Source: Myxococcota bacterium (GTDB lineage: Bacteria > Myxococcota_A > Polyangia > JAAYKL01). Taken from it: 64,000 bases of DNA. Positions 16,760-25,587 of the stretch are shown one piece after another. The first letter of the stretch is position 1; each line of letters starts with the position of its first letter. The notes beneath the pieces are model-generated. The model had not been told where the DNA came from and did no database searches. It was given only the letters and a program-made list of their open reading frames with translations. The stretch covers positions 1 through 64,000 of the forward strand of contig JASJCT010000010.1 in assembly GCA_030065855.1 (NCBI GenBank). The letters are read 5' to 3'. The position numbers were made by a program, and so were the translations under genes.

Positions 16760-18025
16760 ATGAGAGTAATTAGCAGAGGTACGCCTCTTCTTTGTTTATT
16801 GACAGCGATGCTGCCGGCAGCACTGGCCCAGGTCGCCTCTGGTGAATCAGAGCTACTCCAGGCCTCCCAGGCGGTCATCAAGGCAGTCGAACAGGAACCA
16901 GTGGCAGCATACCTGGCAGCGCAACAGGCCATGGCCCGTGCCGAGATTGCCGGATTGACGTGGCCCAATCCAGTTGTTTCCTTTGATCGGGAGCAGCTAT
17001 TTGATTCGCCCGCAGGGGACGGTGAGACCGAGATGGTGGCGGGAATTTCACAGCAGTTCGATTTCTCAGGGCGCAAAAGGCTACAACAGCAAGCTGCCGA
17101 GCATCGGATCAACGCCCAGACAGCCGCGGGTGAGGCTTTGAAAGGGGAGATTGAAGCGCAGACGCTCCAGGTATTCTATCAAACCCTTCACCAGCAGCGC
17201 CGTGTAGACGTACTCAAGCACTGGAAACAACAGCTCCAATCTGCAATGGCCGGCCTAGAAAGACGCGCTGCAGCAGGGGACGCGGCTGAATACGACGTGC
17301 TTCTGCTCAACCGTGAGATTGCCGACATCACCGCGCGCATCGATGTACATCGGGCCGAGCGCGAGTTTGCCTGGTCAGCGCTCGTTGCGATCATGGGCCA
17401 GATGGATATCAAGCCCAGACCCTGGCCCCGCGTGGGCGGCACCCTGCTGCCCCATGTAGCGGAGATTGCCGGTCCGAATCCCGGATTCCCTGCGGACGAA
17501 CACCCAGAGATCACAGCATTGGACCAGCTGGCCAAGGCAAGCGAGATTGAAAAGCAGGCGGCTGGGCGCTGGTGGATACCTGAGCTGACCGTCAATGGGG
17601 GATACAAGGTCCGGCGCCTGCCCGGAGATAGGGCCCATGGATTTACCATTGGCGCGTCCATACCCGTGCCGCTATTTTCCAGAAACCAGGGTGCTGAAAA
17701 GGCCGGTGTGGCCAGGCAGCGCCAGGCAGAGGCGGAGAAATCCATAAAACTGCGCCAGATATCGGGCGAGATAAAGGGCTGGCTGGAAAAAGCAACCATC
17801 CTTGCACAGGCGGCCCGTGAATTTCAGGATGCTGCAAACCATGCTTCGGTTCGGTTGGTCGAAACAGCACAGGCCGGGTTTCTCGGTGGAGAACTGTCTG
17901 TGCTAGCCCTGGTCGATGCTTACGAGCGCGCAGCGTCAGCCCAGCTCAAGGCCTTGGATATGGCGCTGGCAGCGCGCACGGCTCAGGTTCGGCTGGGCCG
18001 CCTAACCAGGAGGCCTGTCCAATGA
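16760..18025 (+). CDS. Outer-membrane efflux protein, TolC/CusC-CzcC type
   Basis: Outer-membrane channel of a tripartite metal pump. A Sec signal peptide (MRVISRGTPLLCLLTAM, cleaved after ALA) is followed by the two coiled-coil-rich repeats of outer-membrane efflux proteins (PF02321). At 421 residues it is typical. The ATG at 16760 is preceded by GGAG. The stop overlaps the adaptor gene start in ATGA, so the three genes are co-translated. Confidence 0.9.
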   Translation: MRVISRGTPLLCLLTAMLPAALAQVASGESELLQASQAVIKAVEQEPVAAYLAAQQAMARAEIAGLTWPNPVVSFDREQLFDSPAGDGETEMVAGISQQFDFSGRKRLQQQAAEHRINAQTAAGEALKGEIEAQTLQVFYQTLHQQRRVDVLKHWKQQLQSAMAGLERRAAAGDAAEYDVLLLNREIADITARIDVHRAEREFAWSALVAIMGQMDIKPRPWPRVGGTLLPHVAEIAGPNPGFPADEHPEITALDQLAKASEIEKQAAGRWWIPELTVNGGYKVRRLPGDRAHGFTIGASIPVPLFSRNQGAEKAGVARQRQAEAEKSIKLRQISGEIKGWLEKATILAQAAREFQDAANHASVRLVETAQAGFLGGELSVLALVDAYERAASAQLKALDMALAARTAQVRLGRLTRRPVQ

Positions 18026-19638
18026 CAAATAAAATGAAATTGTTTGTAACCACCTGGGTTGTGATGGTGGGGGTTGCCATGTTCACCGGGTGCCGTGCAG
18101 ATGGGACCCACAGCCACGCCCACGGCGACGCGCACGGACATGGGCACGGTCATGAAACCGAGCACGCCCACGACCACGGGGATACGAGCCGCGCGGTCGT
18201 GGTAAAGACCCACTTCACTGACCGCACCGAGCTGTTTGTAGAATTCGCCGCCCTGGTAAAGGGGGAGCCGTCGGTCATGGCAGCCCATCTAACCCGGTTG
18301 ACCGACTACTCACCGGTGACTGCCGGCATGGTCACTGTGGTGCTCAGCGGTGGTGGTCATCCCAACGAAGTCTTCTCGGTTAACACGCCGAGCTCGCCCG
18401 GGATATTTCGCCCTACGGTCACGCCTGAGTACAAAGCTGAGCGCCAGGTGATCCTGCGATTGAAAACAAAAGACCTGGACATCAGCCACGATCTGGGCGA
18501 GTTGCCTGTGTATGCCGCCACCAGCGAAGTACCCCTGCAAGCCAGCGCAGGAGCGTCCGGGGGGATTTCATTTCTCAAAGAGCAGCAATGGAAGATCGAT
18601 TTCGGTATCATCCAGGTAGTCGAGCGGTCGTTTCGGCAGGCAATCCCTGCTTACGGCAAACTGATCGCCCGGTCTGGCGGCAAAGCGATCATCACTGCGC
18701 CCGTGGCCGGCAGGGTGCTGTCAGTGGACGAGCGCTTTGTTCGATTGGGAGACGACGTGGCAAAAAACCAGACACTTTCGACCCTGAGCGTACGCAGCGA
18801 TCAGTCAGCTGATCCAGCAGCGCTGCAACTGGCCAGGGAGCAGGCCCGATTGTCCCTTGATTTCGCGACCGCCGAGCTAGGCCGGTTGACATCCCTTTAC
18901 GAGCAGGGAGCCGTGGCCGAGCGGCGGGTGCTTGCCGCGCGCAAGGAAGTGGAGACCCGGCAAGCCGAGTACAAAGCATCGATGCAACGGCTGCGGCAAC
19001 ACCTGGATCACACGGGCCAAACCCGAGGTCGAAAAAAGGGCAACCTGAGCATCCGGACGCCCATTGCAGGCACGATTACCCGCGTTTTGGCCACGCCTGG
19101 AGCGTTTGTGGAAGCCGGTGCCGAGTTGTTTCACGTGGCTGATCTGGATCAGTTGTGGCTTGAGGCGCGGGTCACCGAGGCCAATGTGGGAAAGTTGGTC
19201 GATCCCCAGGGCGCGTGGTTTCAGGTAGATGGATTTGAAGCGCCGTTCGAGACCGGGGATGGGGCATTGGTAACGGTAGGCGGCGTGGTCGACGAGCAGA
19301 GCCGCACTGTCCCGGTCATTTTTGAGCTGGTCAATCCAGATCGCCGGTTGCGCATCGGCATGTCAGCTGATGTGAGGATCGTCGTGGGTCAGGCCCGTTC
19401 AGGCCTGGCAGTGCCCCAAGATGCGATCCTCCATCAAGAGGGCCAGGAGATCGCATTCGTCATGGTCCAAGGTGAGACCTTTGAGCGCCGCTTGGTCGAG
19501 CTTGGCATTCGCGAGGCCGGCTATGTGGAGGTCACGTCTGGTCTCGATCTAGGTGAGCGCGTGGTCGACAAGGGAGCATTTGCGGTTCGGTTGGCAGGGT
19601 CAGCCGCTCAAATCCCGTCCCACGGCCATACCCATTGA
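18022..19638 (+). CDS. Heavy-metal RND efflux periplasmic adaptor, lipoprotein
   Basis: Membrane-fusion protein linking the RND pump to the outer-membrane channel. A signal peptide with lipobox (FTGC, near 24) is followed directly by a His-rich metal-binding stretch (about 31-54). The barrel-sandwich hybrid and alpha-hairpin lie around 230-370 and the beta-barrel and membrane-proximal domains to 520. It ends with HGHTH. At 538 residues it is longer than AcrA-type adaptors because of about 180 extra N-terminal residues, as seen in CusB/CzcB relatives. The metal cannot be assigned. Confidence 0.9.
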   Translation: MTNKMKLFVTTWVVMVGVAMFTGCRADGTHSHAHGDAHGHGHGHETEHAHDHGDTSRAVVVKTHFTDRTELFVEFAALVKGEPSVMAAHLTRLTDYSPVTAGMVTVVLSGGGHPNEVFSVNTPSSPGIFRPTVTPEYKAERQVILRLKTKDLDISHDLGELPVYAATSEVPLQASAGASGGISFLKEQQWKIDFGIIQVVERSFRQAIPAYGKLIARSGGKAIITAPVAGRVLSVDERFVRLGDDVAKNQTLSTLSVRSDQSADPAALQLAREQARLSLDFATAELGRLTSLYEQGAVAERRVLAARKEVETRQAEYKASMQRLRQHLDHTGQTRGRKKGNLSIRTPIAGTITRVLATPGAFVEAGAELFHVADLDQLWLEARVTEANVGKLVDPQGAWFQVDGFEAPFETGDGALVTVGGVVDEQSRTVPVIFELVNPDRRLRIGMSADVRIVVGQARSGLAVPQDAILHQEGQEIAFVMVQGETFERRLVELGIREAGYVEVTSGLDLGERVVDKGAFAVRLAGSAAQIPSHGHTH

Positions 19639-19653
19639 TCCGTTGAGGATACG

Positions 19654-22600
19654 ATGATCGATAAACTGATAAACTGGTCCTTAGAGAAACGGTTCTTCGT
19701 GATCGTAGCTGCGGCGGCCTTGCTCGGGCTCGGCATCTACCGCGGCGCCAATATAAAGGTCGACGTGTTTCCCGATCTCACTGCGCCCACGGTGACGATC
19801 CTCACCGATGCCCACGGCATGGCCACCCAGGAGGTGGAGCGGTCCATTACCTTTCCCATCGAAGCGGTGCTTAACGGTGTCGCAAATGTCCGGCGGGTTC
19901 GCTCGATTAGCGATGTGGGATCGTCGGTAATCTGGGTCGAGTTCGACTGGGGCGCGGATATCTACCGCGCCAGGCAGGTCGTGGCTGAGAAGCTGCAGCT
20001 CGTGCGCGAGTCCCTGCCGGAACAGGCGTCCCAGCCGGTGATCGCGCCCATCACCTCGATCATGGGCGAGGTGATGTTCATCGCTCTGACCGGAGACGAA
20101 CATTCGCTCATGGACCTCCGGACACAGGCGGACTGGGTGGTCAAGCGGCGTCTGCTGGCTGTGCCCGGTGTATCCCAGGTCATCTGCATCGGTGGCCAAG
20201 TCAAGCAGTTCCAGGTGCTGCTCGACCCCAGCCGGCTGGTGGCCTATGGCCTTTCGGCCGCTGAGGTGGTGGCGGCGCTCAGGGAGAGCAACGAGAACAC
20301 ATCAGCCGGCTTTTTCGAGGAAGGTGGCCTGGAGCACGTGATCCATGGTGTCGGTCGGATCGCCAGGATCAAAGACTTGGAACAGACTGTCATTGCCGTG
20401 CGCGATAAAAAACCAGTGCTGGTGCGCGATGTCGGCCGGGTGATTATCGGTCCTGCCCTGCGTCGCGGTGCTGGATCTTACAACGGCGAGCCCGCTGTGG
20501 TGCTAGGCATTCAGAAACAACCCACTGCCAACACCCTCGAGCTCAACCAGCGGCTCGACGCGGTAATCGAAGACCTGAGGACCAGCTTACCCACCGGCAT
20601 CACCATCGAACGCAATGGATTTCGCCAGGCCGATTTTATCGAAGTGGCCCTGGCAAACATCAGTGCTGCGATCCGCGACGGTTCGATCCTGGTGGTGTTC
20701 ATCATCCTGGTCTTTGTGATGAGCCTGCGCTCGACCCTGATCACCGCATTGGCGATCCCCCTGTCGCTGATCACTGCCCTGCTGGTACTCGAAGTGATGG
20801 GCGCCACAATCAACACGATGACCCTAGGCGGGATGGCCATCGCAGTGGGCGCGCTGGTGGACGACGCCATCATTGGCGTGGAAAACACAGTCCGCCGGCT
20901 TCGTCAGGACAATGGAACAGGGGAGCGCACCGGCCCCTCCCTGATGAAGATCGTGTTCGGAGCGATCAGTGAAATTCGAAATTCGATCGTCTTTGCCACC
21001 CTGATCATCATGCTCGTGTTCCTACCCCTGTTTTTTCTCACCGGCGTGGAGGGCCGGTTACTCATGCCGCTTGGCCAGGCCTACATCATCTCTTTGTTCG
21101 CCTCTCTGCTCGTGGCCCTGACCGTTACGCCGGCGTTGAGCCTATGGCTTTTGCCCAGATCCCGCACGGTAATGGCTGCCCGCGAGCCGCTCGTGGTCGT
21201 GTGGCTCAAGCGCGCATATGCGCCCTTACTCACAAAGGCGCTCAAACATTGGAAATCAGTTGCCATTGCAGCCGGAGGTCTGTTGATCGGAGCTGGGGGC
21301 GCGGTGTTCTTTGCCGGGCAGGCGTTCTTACCAGATTTCAACGAAGGTGCTTTGACCCTCAGCACGGTCACCTTGCCCGGGACCAACCTTACAGCATCAG
21401 AGCAGCTCGGTCGATTGGTGGAGCAGACATTGCTCAACGAGCCCGAGGTGCTCTCTACCACGCGACGCCAGGGCAGAGATGATCTGGACGAACACGGCAT
21501 GCCCCCGAGCTCTGCCGAGATCGATGTGACCCTGGAGATGGGCGATCGCTCAAAGGGAGAACTCCTGGGCTCGGTCCGCGAATCCCTGTCAGCCATCCCT
21601 GGGTTGACCGTTATCATTGGGCAGCCCATTTCCCATCGCATCGACCATATGCTTTCAGGCACCCGGGCTAGCATTGCAGTGAAGATCTTCGGGCCCGAGC
21701 TCTTTGTGCTGCGCGACCTGGCAGAGCAGGTCCAGACGGCTATGCAAGACATCCCCGGCGTGGTGGACTTGTCCAAGGATCAGCAGGCTGACATCCCCTT
21801 TGTTACGGTCTCATACGATCGCCCTGCCATTGCCCGGCACGGCCTCAAGATCCAGGATGTGTCCCATGCGATCGAGACCGCGTTTCGCGGCGAGGTGGTT
21901 ACCGAGATAAGGGAGGAACAGGCGAGCTTTGGCCTGCTGGTGAGGTACGAGGCAGATCAGGTCGAGAGCCTTGAAACGATGCGCGAGCTGCTGATCGCAA
22001 CGCCTACCGGGCCCATGGTGCCGCTCCACGCGCTAGCCCACATACAGCGGGACGTGGGACCTAACATGATCAGCCGGGAACATGTCCAGCGAAAAGCAGT
22101 GGTATCTTGCAACGTGGCCAACAGGGACCTTCAGGCCGTGGTGGACGATATTCGCTGGGCAGTCCAAGGGAATGTGACGATGCCACCAGGGTATCACGTG
22201 GCATACGGTGGGCAGTTCGAGTCAGCCGAGCGTGCCACAAGAACACTTGGGCTATTGGGCGTCCTGGTGGTGGCGGGCATCTTCCTGTTGTTGTTTATCG
22301 CGTTTGGATCGATTCGGGACGCGGCCCTTGTCATGCTTAACCTACCCCTGGCCCTGATCGGCGGCGTGATCGGGGTCTTTGTCTGTGACGGCGTGATCAC
22401 CATTGCATCGATTATCGGGTTCATCTCCCTTTTTGGCATTGCCACGCGCAACGGCATCATGATGATCACCCATATTCGCAACCTGGTGGAACAGGAGGGG
22501 ATGACTGACGTGGCAAGTGCAGTCAGAAGGGGCGCTGAAGAGCGCTTGATTCCCATCCTGATGACCGCCCTGGCCTCAGGGCTCGGCCTCCTACCCCTGG

Positions 22601-22764
22601 CCCTGGCCCAGGGGGAGCCGGGTAGTGAAATCCAGGCGCCAATGGCGATCGTGATCCTGTTTGGCCTGATGACCGCCACCGTGCTGAACATGATCGTGGT
22701 CCCTGCCCTGTATCAGCGGGTAGGGTCCATTGCGAAACGTTCGTATGGAGCGTCGATTCTATAG
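19654..22764 (+). CDS. Heavy-metal efflux RND transporter (CzcA/CusA family)
   Basis: Proton-driven inner-membrane pump, 1036 residues, with 12 membrane helices and two large periplasmic loops. KVDVFPDLTAPTV near 30 and the TM4 signature GMAIAVGALVDDAIIGVEN near 390-408 place it in the heavy-metal (HME) branch. Acidic residues needed for proton relay are present. It lies 15 bases after the adaptor gene. The exact ion (Zn/Co/Cd or Cu/Ag) is not clear; the TM4 sequence matches neither the classical CzcA nor CusA version exactly. Confidence 0.93.
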   Translation: MIDKLINWSLEKRFFVIVAAAALLGLGIYRGANIKVDVFPDLTAPTVTILTDAHGMATQEVERSITFPIEAVLNGVANVRRVRSISDVGSSVIWVEFDWGADIYRARQVVAEKLQLVRESLPEQASQPVIAPITSIMGEVMFIALTGDEHSLMDLRTQADWVVKRRLLAVPGVSQVICIGGQVKQFQVLLDPSRLVAYGLSAAEVVAALRESNENTSAGFFEEGGLEHVIHGVGRIARIKDLEQTVIAVRDKKPVLVRDVGRVIIGPALRRGAGSYNGEPAVVLGIQKQPTANTLELNQRLDAVIEDLRTSLPTGITIERNGFRQADFIEVALANISAAIRDGSILVVFIILVFVMSLRSTLITALAIPLSLITALLVLEVMGATINTMTLGGMAIAVGALVDDAIIGVENTVRRLRQDNGTGERTGPSLMKIVFGAISEIRNSIVFATLIIMLVFLPLFFLTGVEGRLLMPLGQAYIISLFASLLVALTVTPALSLWLLPRSRTVMAAREPLVVVWLKRAYAPLLTKALKHWKSVAIAAGGLLIGAGGAVFFAGQAFLPDFNEGALTLSTVTLPGTNLTASEQLGRLVEQTLLNEPEVLSTTRRQGRDDLDEHGMPPSSAEIDVTLEMGDRSKGELLGSVRESLSAIPGLTVIIGQPISHRIDHMLSGTRASIAVKIFGPELFVLRDLAEQVQTAMQDIPGVVDLSKDQQADIPFVTVSYDRPAIARHGLKIQDVSHAIETAFRGEVVTEIREEQASFGLLVRYEADQVESLETMRELLIATPTGPMVPLHALAHIQRDVGPNMISREHVQRKAVVSCNVANRDLQAVVDDIRWAVQGNVTMPPGYHVAYGGQFESAERATRTLGLLGVLVVAGIFLLLFIAFGSIRDAALVMLNLPLALIGGVIGVFVCDGVITIASIIGFISLFGIATRNGIMMITHIRNLVEQEGMTDVASAVRRGAEERLIPILMTALASGLGLLPLALAQGEPGSEIQAPMAIVILFGLMTATVLNMIVVPALYQRVGSIAKRSYGASIL

Positions 22765-22769
22765 CTCAA

Positions 22770-22801
22770 CCCTTTACCGACACCCCTCGGTGACTACGTT
22801 G
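22770..22801 (+). promoter_or_regulatory. Two-part motif upstream of hsp20, shared with dnaK
   Basis: CCCTTTACC (22770-22778), 11 bases, GTGACTACGTTG (22790-22801), identical in boxes and spacing to 14124-14155. It begins only 6 bases after the RND pump stop, so the hsp20 pair probably has its own heat-inducible promoter. Confidence 0.6.
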
Positions 22802-22866
22802 ACCCACAGCAGGGAGAAACAAGACAGAGCCGGCAATGCCGGTAGCATCACGCAGGAGGTAAGGTC

Positions 22867-23301
22867 ATGTTAGTAAGATGGGGTTCTGGTGTTCCGAGCG
22901 TTTGGAGTGAAATGTCACGACTGAGCAGGGAAATGGATCGGTTGTTCGGCGAGGCAAAAGCCACGTCCAGGGCTGGTGTGTTTCCTCCGCTCAATCTCTT
23001 TGACGATGGCGAGAGCCTGGTGGTACGGACCGAAGTTCCAAGTATAGATCCCAAAGACCTGGAGATCAACGCCACGGCCAATACATTGAGCATTAAGGGC
23101 GAACGCAAGCGACCCAAAGCCAACGAAGCGGCGAGCTTCCACCGCAGGGAACGGGGCTACGGCACGTTCAGTCGATCGATAGATCTGCCCCAGGAGATCA
23201 ATCCGGGCAAGGTGCAGGCGAGTTACAAGCTCGGCGTGTTAGAAATCATGCTGCCCAAGGCAGAAGAAGCTAGGCCGCGCAAGATAGAAATTCAGTCTTG
23301 A
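22867..23301 (+). CDS. Small heat-shock protein, Hsp20 family (1)
   Basis: ATP-independent holdase of 144 residues with an alpha-crystallin domain from about 38 to 140 (LVVRTEVPSIDPKDLEI; the consensus GVLEIMLPK near the end). The start has CAGGAGG upstream. The second hsp20 follows after 38 bases. The two may form mixed oligomers. Confidence 0.93.
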   Translation: MLVRWGSGVPSVWSEMSRLSREMDRLFGEAKATSRAGVFPPLNLFDDGESLVVRTEVPSIDPKDLEINATANTLSIKGERKRPKANEAASFHRRERGYGTFSRSIDLPQEINPGKVQASYKLGVLEIMLPKAEEARPRKIEIQS

Positions 23302-23339
23302 TAGACAACTGACGGTCCAACAACGATGGAGAAAGTGCC

Positions 23340-23750
23340 ATGTCAGAATACAAAGAAAGCAGAGAGATAAGTCTGAGAGAAAAAGAAGAGATCAAAAAAA
23401 ATGAAGGTGAGCCAACCCACGCGGGCGTGTACTACTCACCCACGGTAGATATTTTTGAGACAGAAGATGCGATTACCTTGCTCGCGGATCTCCCGGGAGT
23501 GGAAAAGAAAAACCTCGACATCAATGTAGAGGACAAACAACTCACCATTACCGGGTTGGTCGACAAGACCGAAGATCGGTTCCAGTCGGTATATACCGAG
23601 TACGGCATTGGCGGTTACACCCGCAGTTTTAGGCTAGGAGATACCATCGACCAGACCAAAATCAACGCCGCACTCAAAGACGGGGTACTCACCCTGGTGC
23701 TGCCCAAAGCAGAACGCCTGATACCGCGAAAAATAGAGATCACGGCTTAG
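23340..23750 (+). CDS. Small heat-shock protein, Hsp20 family (2)
   Basis: 136 residues; charged N-terminus, then an alpha-crystallin domain (ITLLADLPGVEKKNLDI near 46-62; GVLTLVLPKAE near 119-129). It is clearly diverged from the upstream copy, so the pair is not a recent duplication. GGAGAAAG precedes the start. It converges with the Cys-rich gene after 17 bases. Confidence 0.93.
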   Translation: MSEYKESREISLREKEEIKKNEGEPTHAGVYYSPTVDIFETEDAITLLADLPGVEKKNLDINVEDKQLTITGLVDKTEDRFQSVYTEYGIGGYTRSFRLGDTIDQTKINAALKDGVLTLVLPKAERLIPRKIEITA

Positions 23751-23767
23751 GGCTCGCTCAAGCCATT

Positions 23768-24265
23768 TTATTTGGCGCGGACATAAGGCGAGAGCATTTG
23801 CATAATCTGACTGAACTGTTGCTTCACCAGGTCGTCTGGGTCGATGAGCCTTCTGGGGTCTGTTGATACTGGCGTCTCAGATGGACATCCTATGATCATC
23901 TCGTCGATCACGATTTCCCTTTGACAAGTGTCGCAGTAGTTACAACTGCCATCGCATTTTTGGCAGGATTGACAGGTCACACAATTCTCGCACGAATCGC
24001 ACCTATTACAATAGGTGCAGGACGTACAGCCATCAACCGATTCACCGAGCATGCCCGGGTTCATCCGCTCCAGAACATCCATCGGCGTCACATGGCGGTC
24101 GAGATCGGGAATCAACTCCCTAAGCAGTTGAATCGTCGCAGCCGCCTGTTCTGGATCAAAGCTTTCAGCAGACCTAATGGTCTCTTTGACAGCTGCCACT
24201 TGCTCGTTGTGGTCAATCTCTTGCTCTAGGGCCTTAGACCGCTCTAGCTTCTTCTTTTTTGGCAT
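23768..24265 (-). CDS. Cys-rich protein with CXX repeat, candidate radical SAM substrate
   Basis: A 165-residue protein. Residues 1-75 are charged and helical, like a leader. Residues 80-114 carry 12 Cys at positions 80, 83, 86, 89, 92, 95, 98, 101, 104, 108, 111 and 114, almost every third residue, and a thirteenth is at 127. The last 40 residues are a Cys-free tail. There is no signal peptide. The ATG at 24265 has GAGGGGGAGA upstream and overlaps the end of the radical SAM gene by 32 bases, so the two are co-translated. By context it is the likely substrate of that enzyme (thioether-type peptide). A metal-cluster protein is the main alternative. Confidence 0.8.
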   Translation of the reverse strand: MPKKKKLERSKALEQEIDHNEQVAAVKETIRSAESFDPEQAAATIQLLRELIPDLDRHVTPMDVLERMNPGMLGESVDGCTSCTYCNRCDSCENCVTCQSCQKCDGSCNYCDTCQREIVIDEMIIGCPSETPVSTDPRRLIDPDDLVKQQFSQIMQMLSPYVRAK

Positions 24266-25481
24266 GGTTCTCCCCCTCTCTGTGAATGGTCGGACGTTGT
24301 CCTTCCTCATTTACAGTTACACCGGTGTCAGCACCTTTTTGCTGACACCGTTCAAAGTCATCAAGGCGTTTAAAGCCAAAGTGATTCACAATGGCCCTGG
24401 ATACTTCGTGGCGGATCAGCTCGTGGAAGCGCGACCAGCGAGGGCGCATTAAAAGATTGCCTGTAACAGCCAAGTTGGCCGCAGTGCAGCTGCCGCTACA
24501 GACCTCGCTCAGCTTGCAGTCCGCACACGGCATGTCACAGCCGAGAATGTTGCGGCGCGTCATGCGCAGAAACGGCAGCCGGCGCGTCTCGTCCAGGCTT
24601 GTGTCAATGTGGCCGATGGCATGACTGCCCTGACAACTCTCAGCAGTGGCAAAGCGGTGACATGGATAGAGCGTGCCGTCCACGCCGACCGCCAGATAGC
24701 CGCGCCCTGCGCCGCATAAGTGAAGATCTCCATTGCAATTTTCTGACTCACATGCGCCGCTATTGGCGCGTAGCATTGCTTTAATCCCCTTGTCCAGTGG
24801 ATTGACAGACCGCTTGGCGCCCTGGTCCAGCATTTCAGTATACATCTCGCCAATTTGGTAAAGCTGATCCTGGTAAGTGATCAGGGAGTTGCGATCCCAT
24901 GGGGTCTCTTCTGTATAGTAAATCGCGATATGCTCAAAGCCCAGATCGAGCAGGGAGGATACGCCTTTTGCAGTCAGATGAACGGTTTGCGGCGTAACGG
25001 TTATCCGCACTTGCTTGGAGCGCGCGGTGTTGAGTATCCGGTCCATATTCACGGCGAGCTTGCCGTAGGAGCCCTCACCATTTGCGAACCGTCTGTTCAT
25101 GTCGTGGGCTTCTGGCAGGCCATCGCAGCTCAACAGCACGCCAATGCCGTGTTCCTTCCAAAAGTCAGCCACCTCATCGCTGAATAACAGACCATTTGTT
25201 GTGGCGGTAAAGGTAAAGTGTTTGCCGACCTCGTCTGCTCGCCTGCGGGCATACGGGATCACCTCGCGTATCACTGGCATGTTGATCAGCGGCTCTCCTC
25301 CAAACAAGGTGATCTCCAACTCCTTGGACGGGCCAGAAACATCACTGCGCAAAAGCCAGTCTACAGCCCGTTTGGCCGTGTTAGCGGTCATGTGCTCGCC
25401 CCGCTTCTCGCCCTCAAAGCAATAGGCGCATGACAGGTTGCAGCCAGTCGTAACCATCAATGATATAGCTGAGATATACAT
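24234..25481 (-). CDS. Radical SAM/SPASM peptide-maturase-like enzyme
   Basis: 415 residues. The [4Fe-4S]-SAM motif is CNLSCAYC (Cys 14, 18 and 21), followed by FGGEPL typical of the family. The C-terminal SPASM domain shows the Cys pattern for two auxiliary clusters: CGAGRGY...GTLYPC, then CX2CX5CX3C (CADCKLSEVCSGSC). SPASM enzymes modify ribosomal peptides (sactipeptides, ranthipeptides, geopeptide-like products) or act as sulfatase maturases. The Cys-rich gene overlapping its 3' end argues for peptide modification; no sulfatase is in the window. Confidence 0.92.
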   Translation of the reverse strand: MYISAISLMVTTGCNLSCAYCFEGEKRGEHMTANTAKRAVDWLLRSDVSGPSKELEITLFGGEPLINMPVIREVIPYARRRADEVGKHFTFTATTNGLLFSDEVADFWKEHGIGVLLSCDGLPEAHDMNRRFANGEGSYGKLAVNMDRILNTARSKQVRITVTPQTVHLTAKGVSSLLDLGFEHIAIYYTEETPWDRNSLITYQDQLYQIGEMYTEMLDQGAKRSVNPLDKGIKAMLRANSGACESENCNGDLHLCGAGRGYLAVGVDGTLYPCHRFATAESCQGSHAIGHIDTSLDETRRLPFLRMTRRNILGCDMPCADCKLSEVCSGSCTAANLAVTGNLLMRPRWSRFHELIRHEVSRAIVNHFGFKRLDDFERCQQKGADTGVTVNEEGQRPTIHREGENHAKKEEARAV

Positions 25482-25587
25482 TGTACCTTACGGCTCCCCC
25501 CTCAGAATGGCTATCTTTGATGTATGCAGTCTAGCAGGAAAAATAGTGCGGGCAAGTCGAATGTGGTCTCGTTCCCAACACGAGGGA

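Noticed and set aside
19681-20199. Minus-strand open frame of 172 codons opposite the RND pump
   Set aside because: Shadow of a GC-biased membrane protein gene; composition is His/Asp/Arg-rich without any domain.
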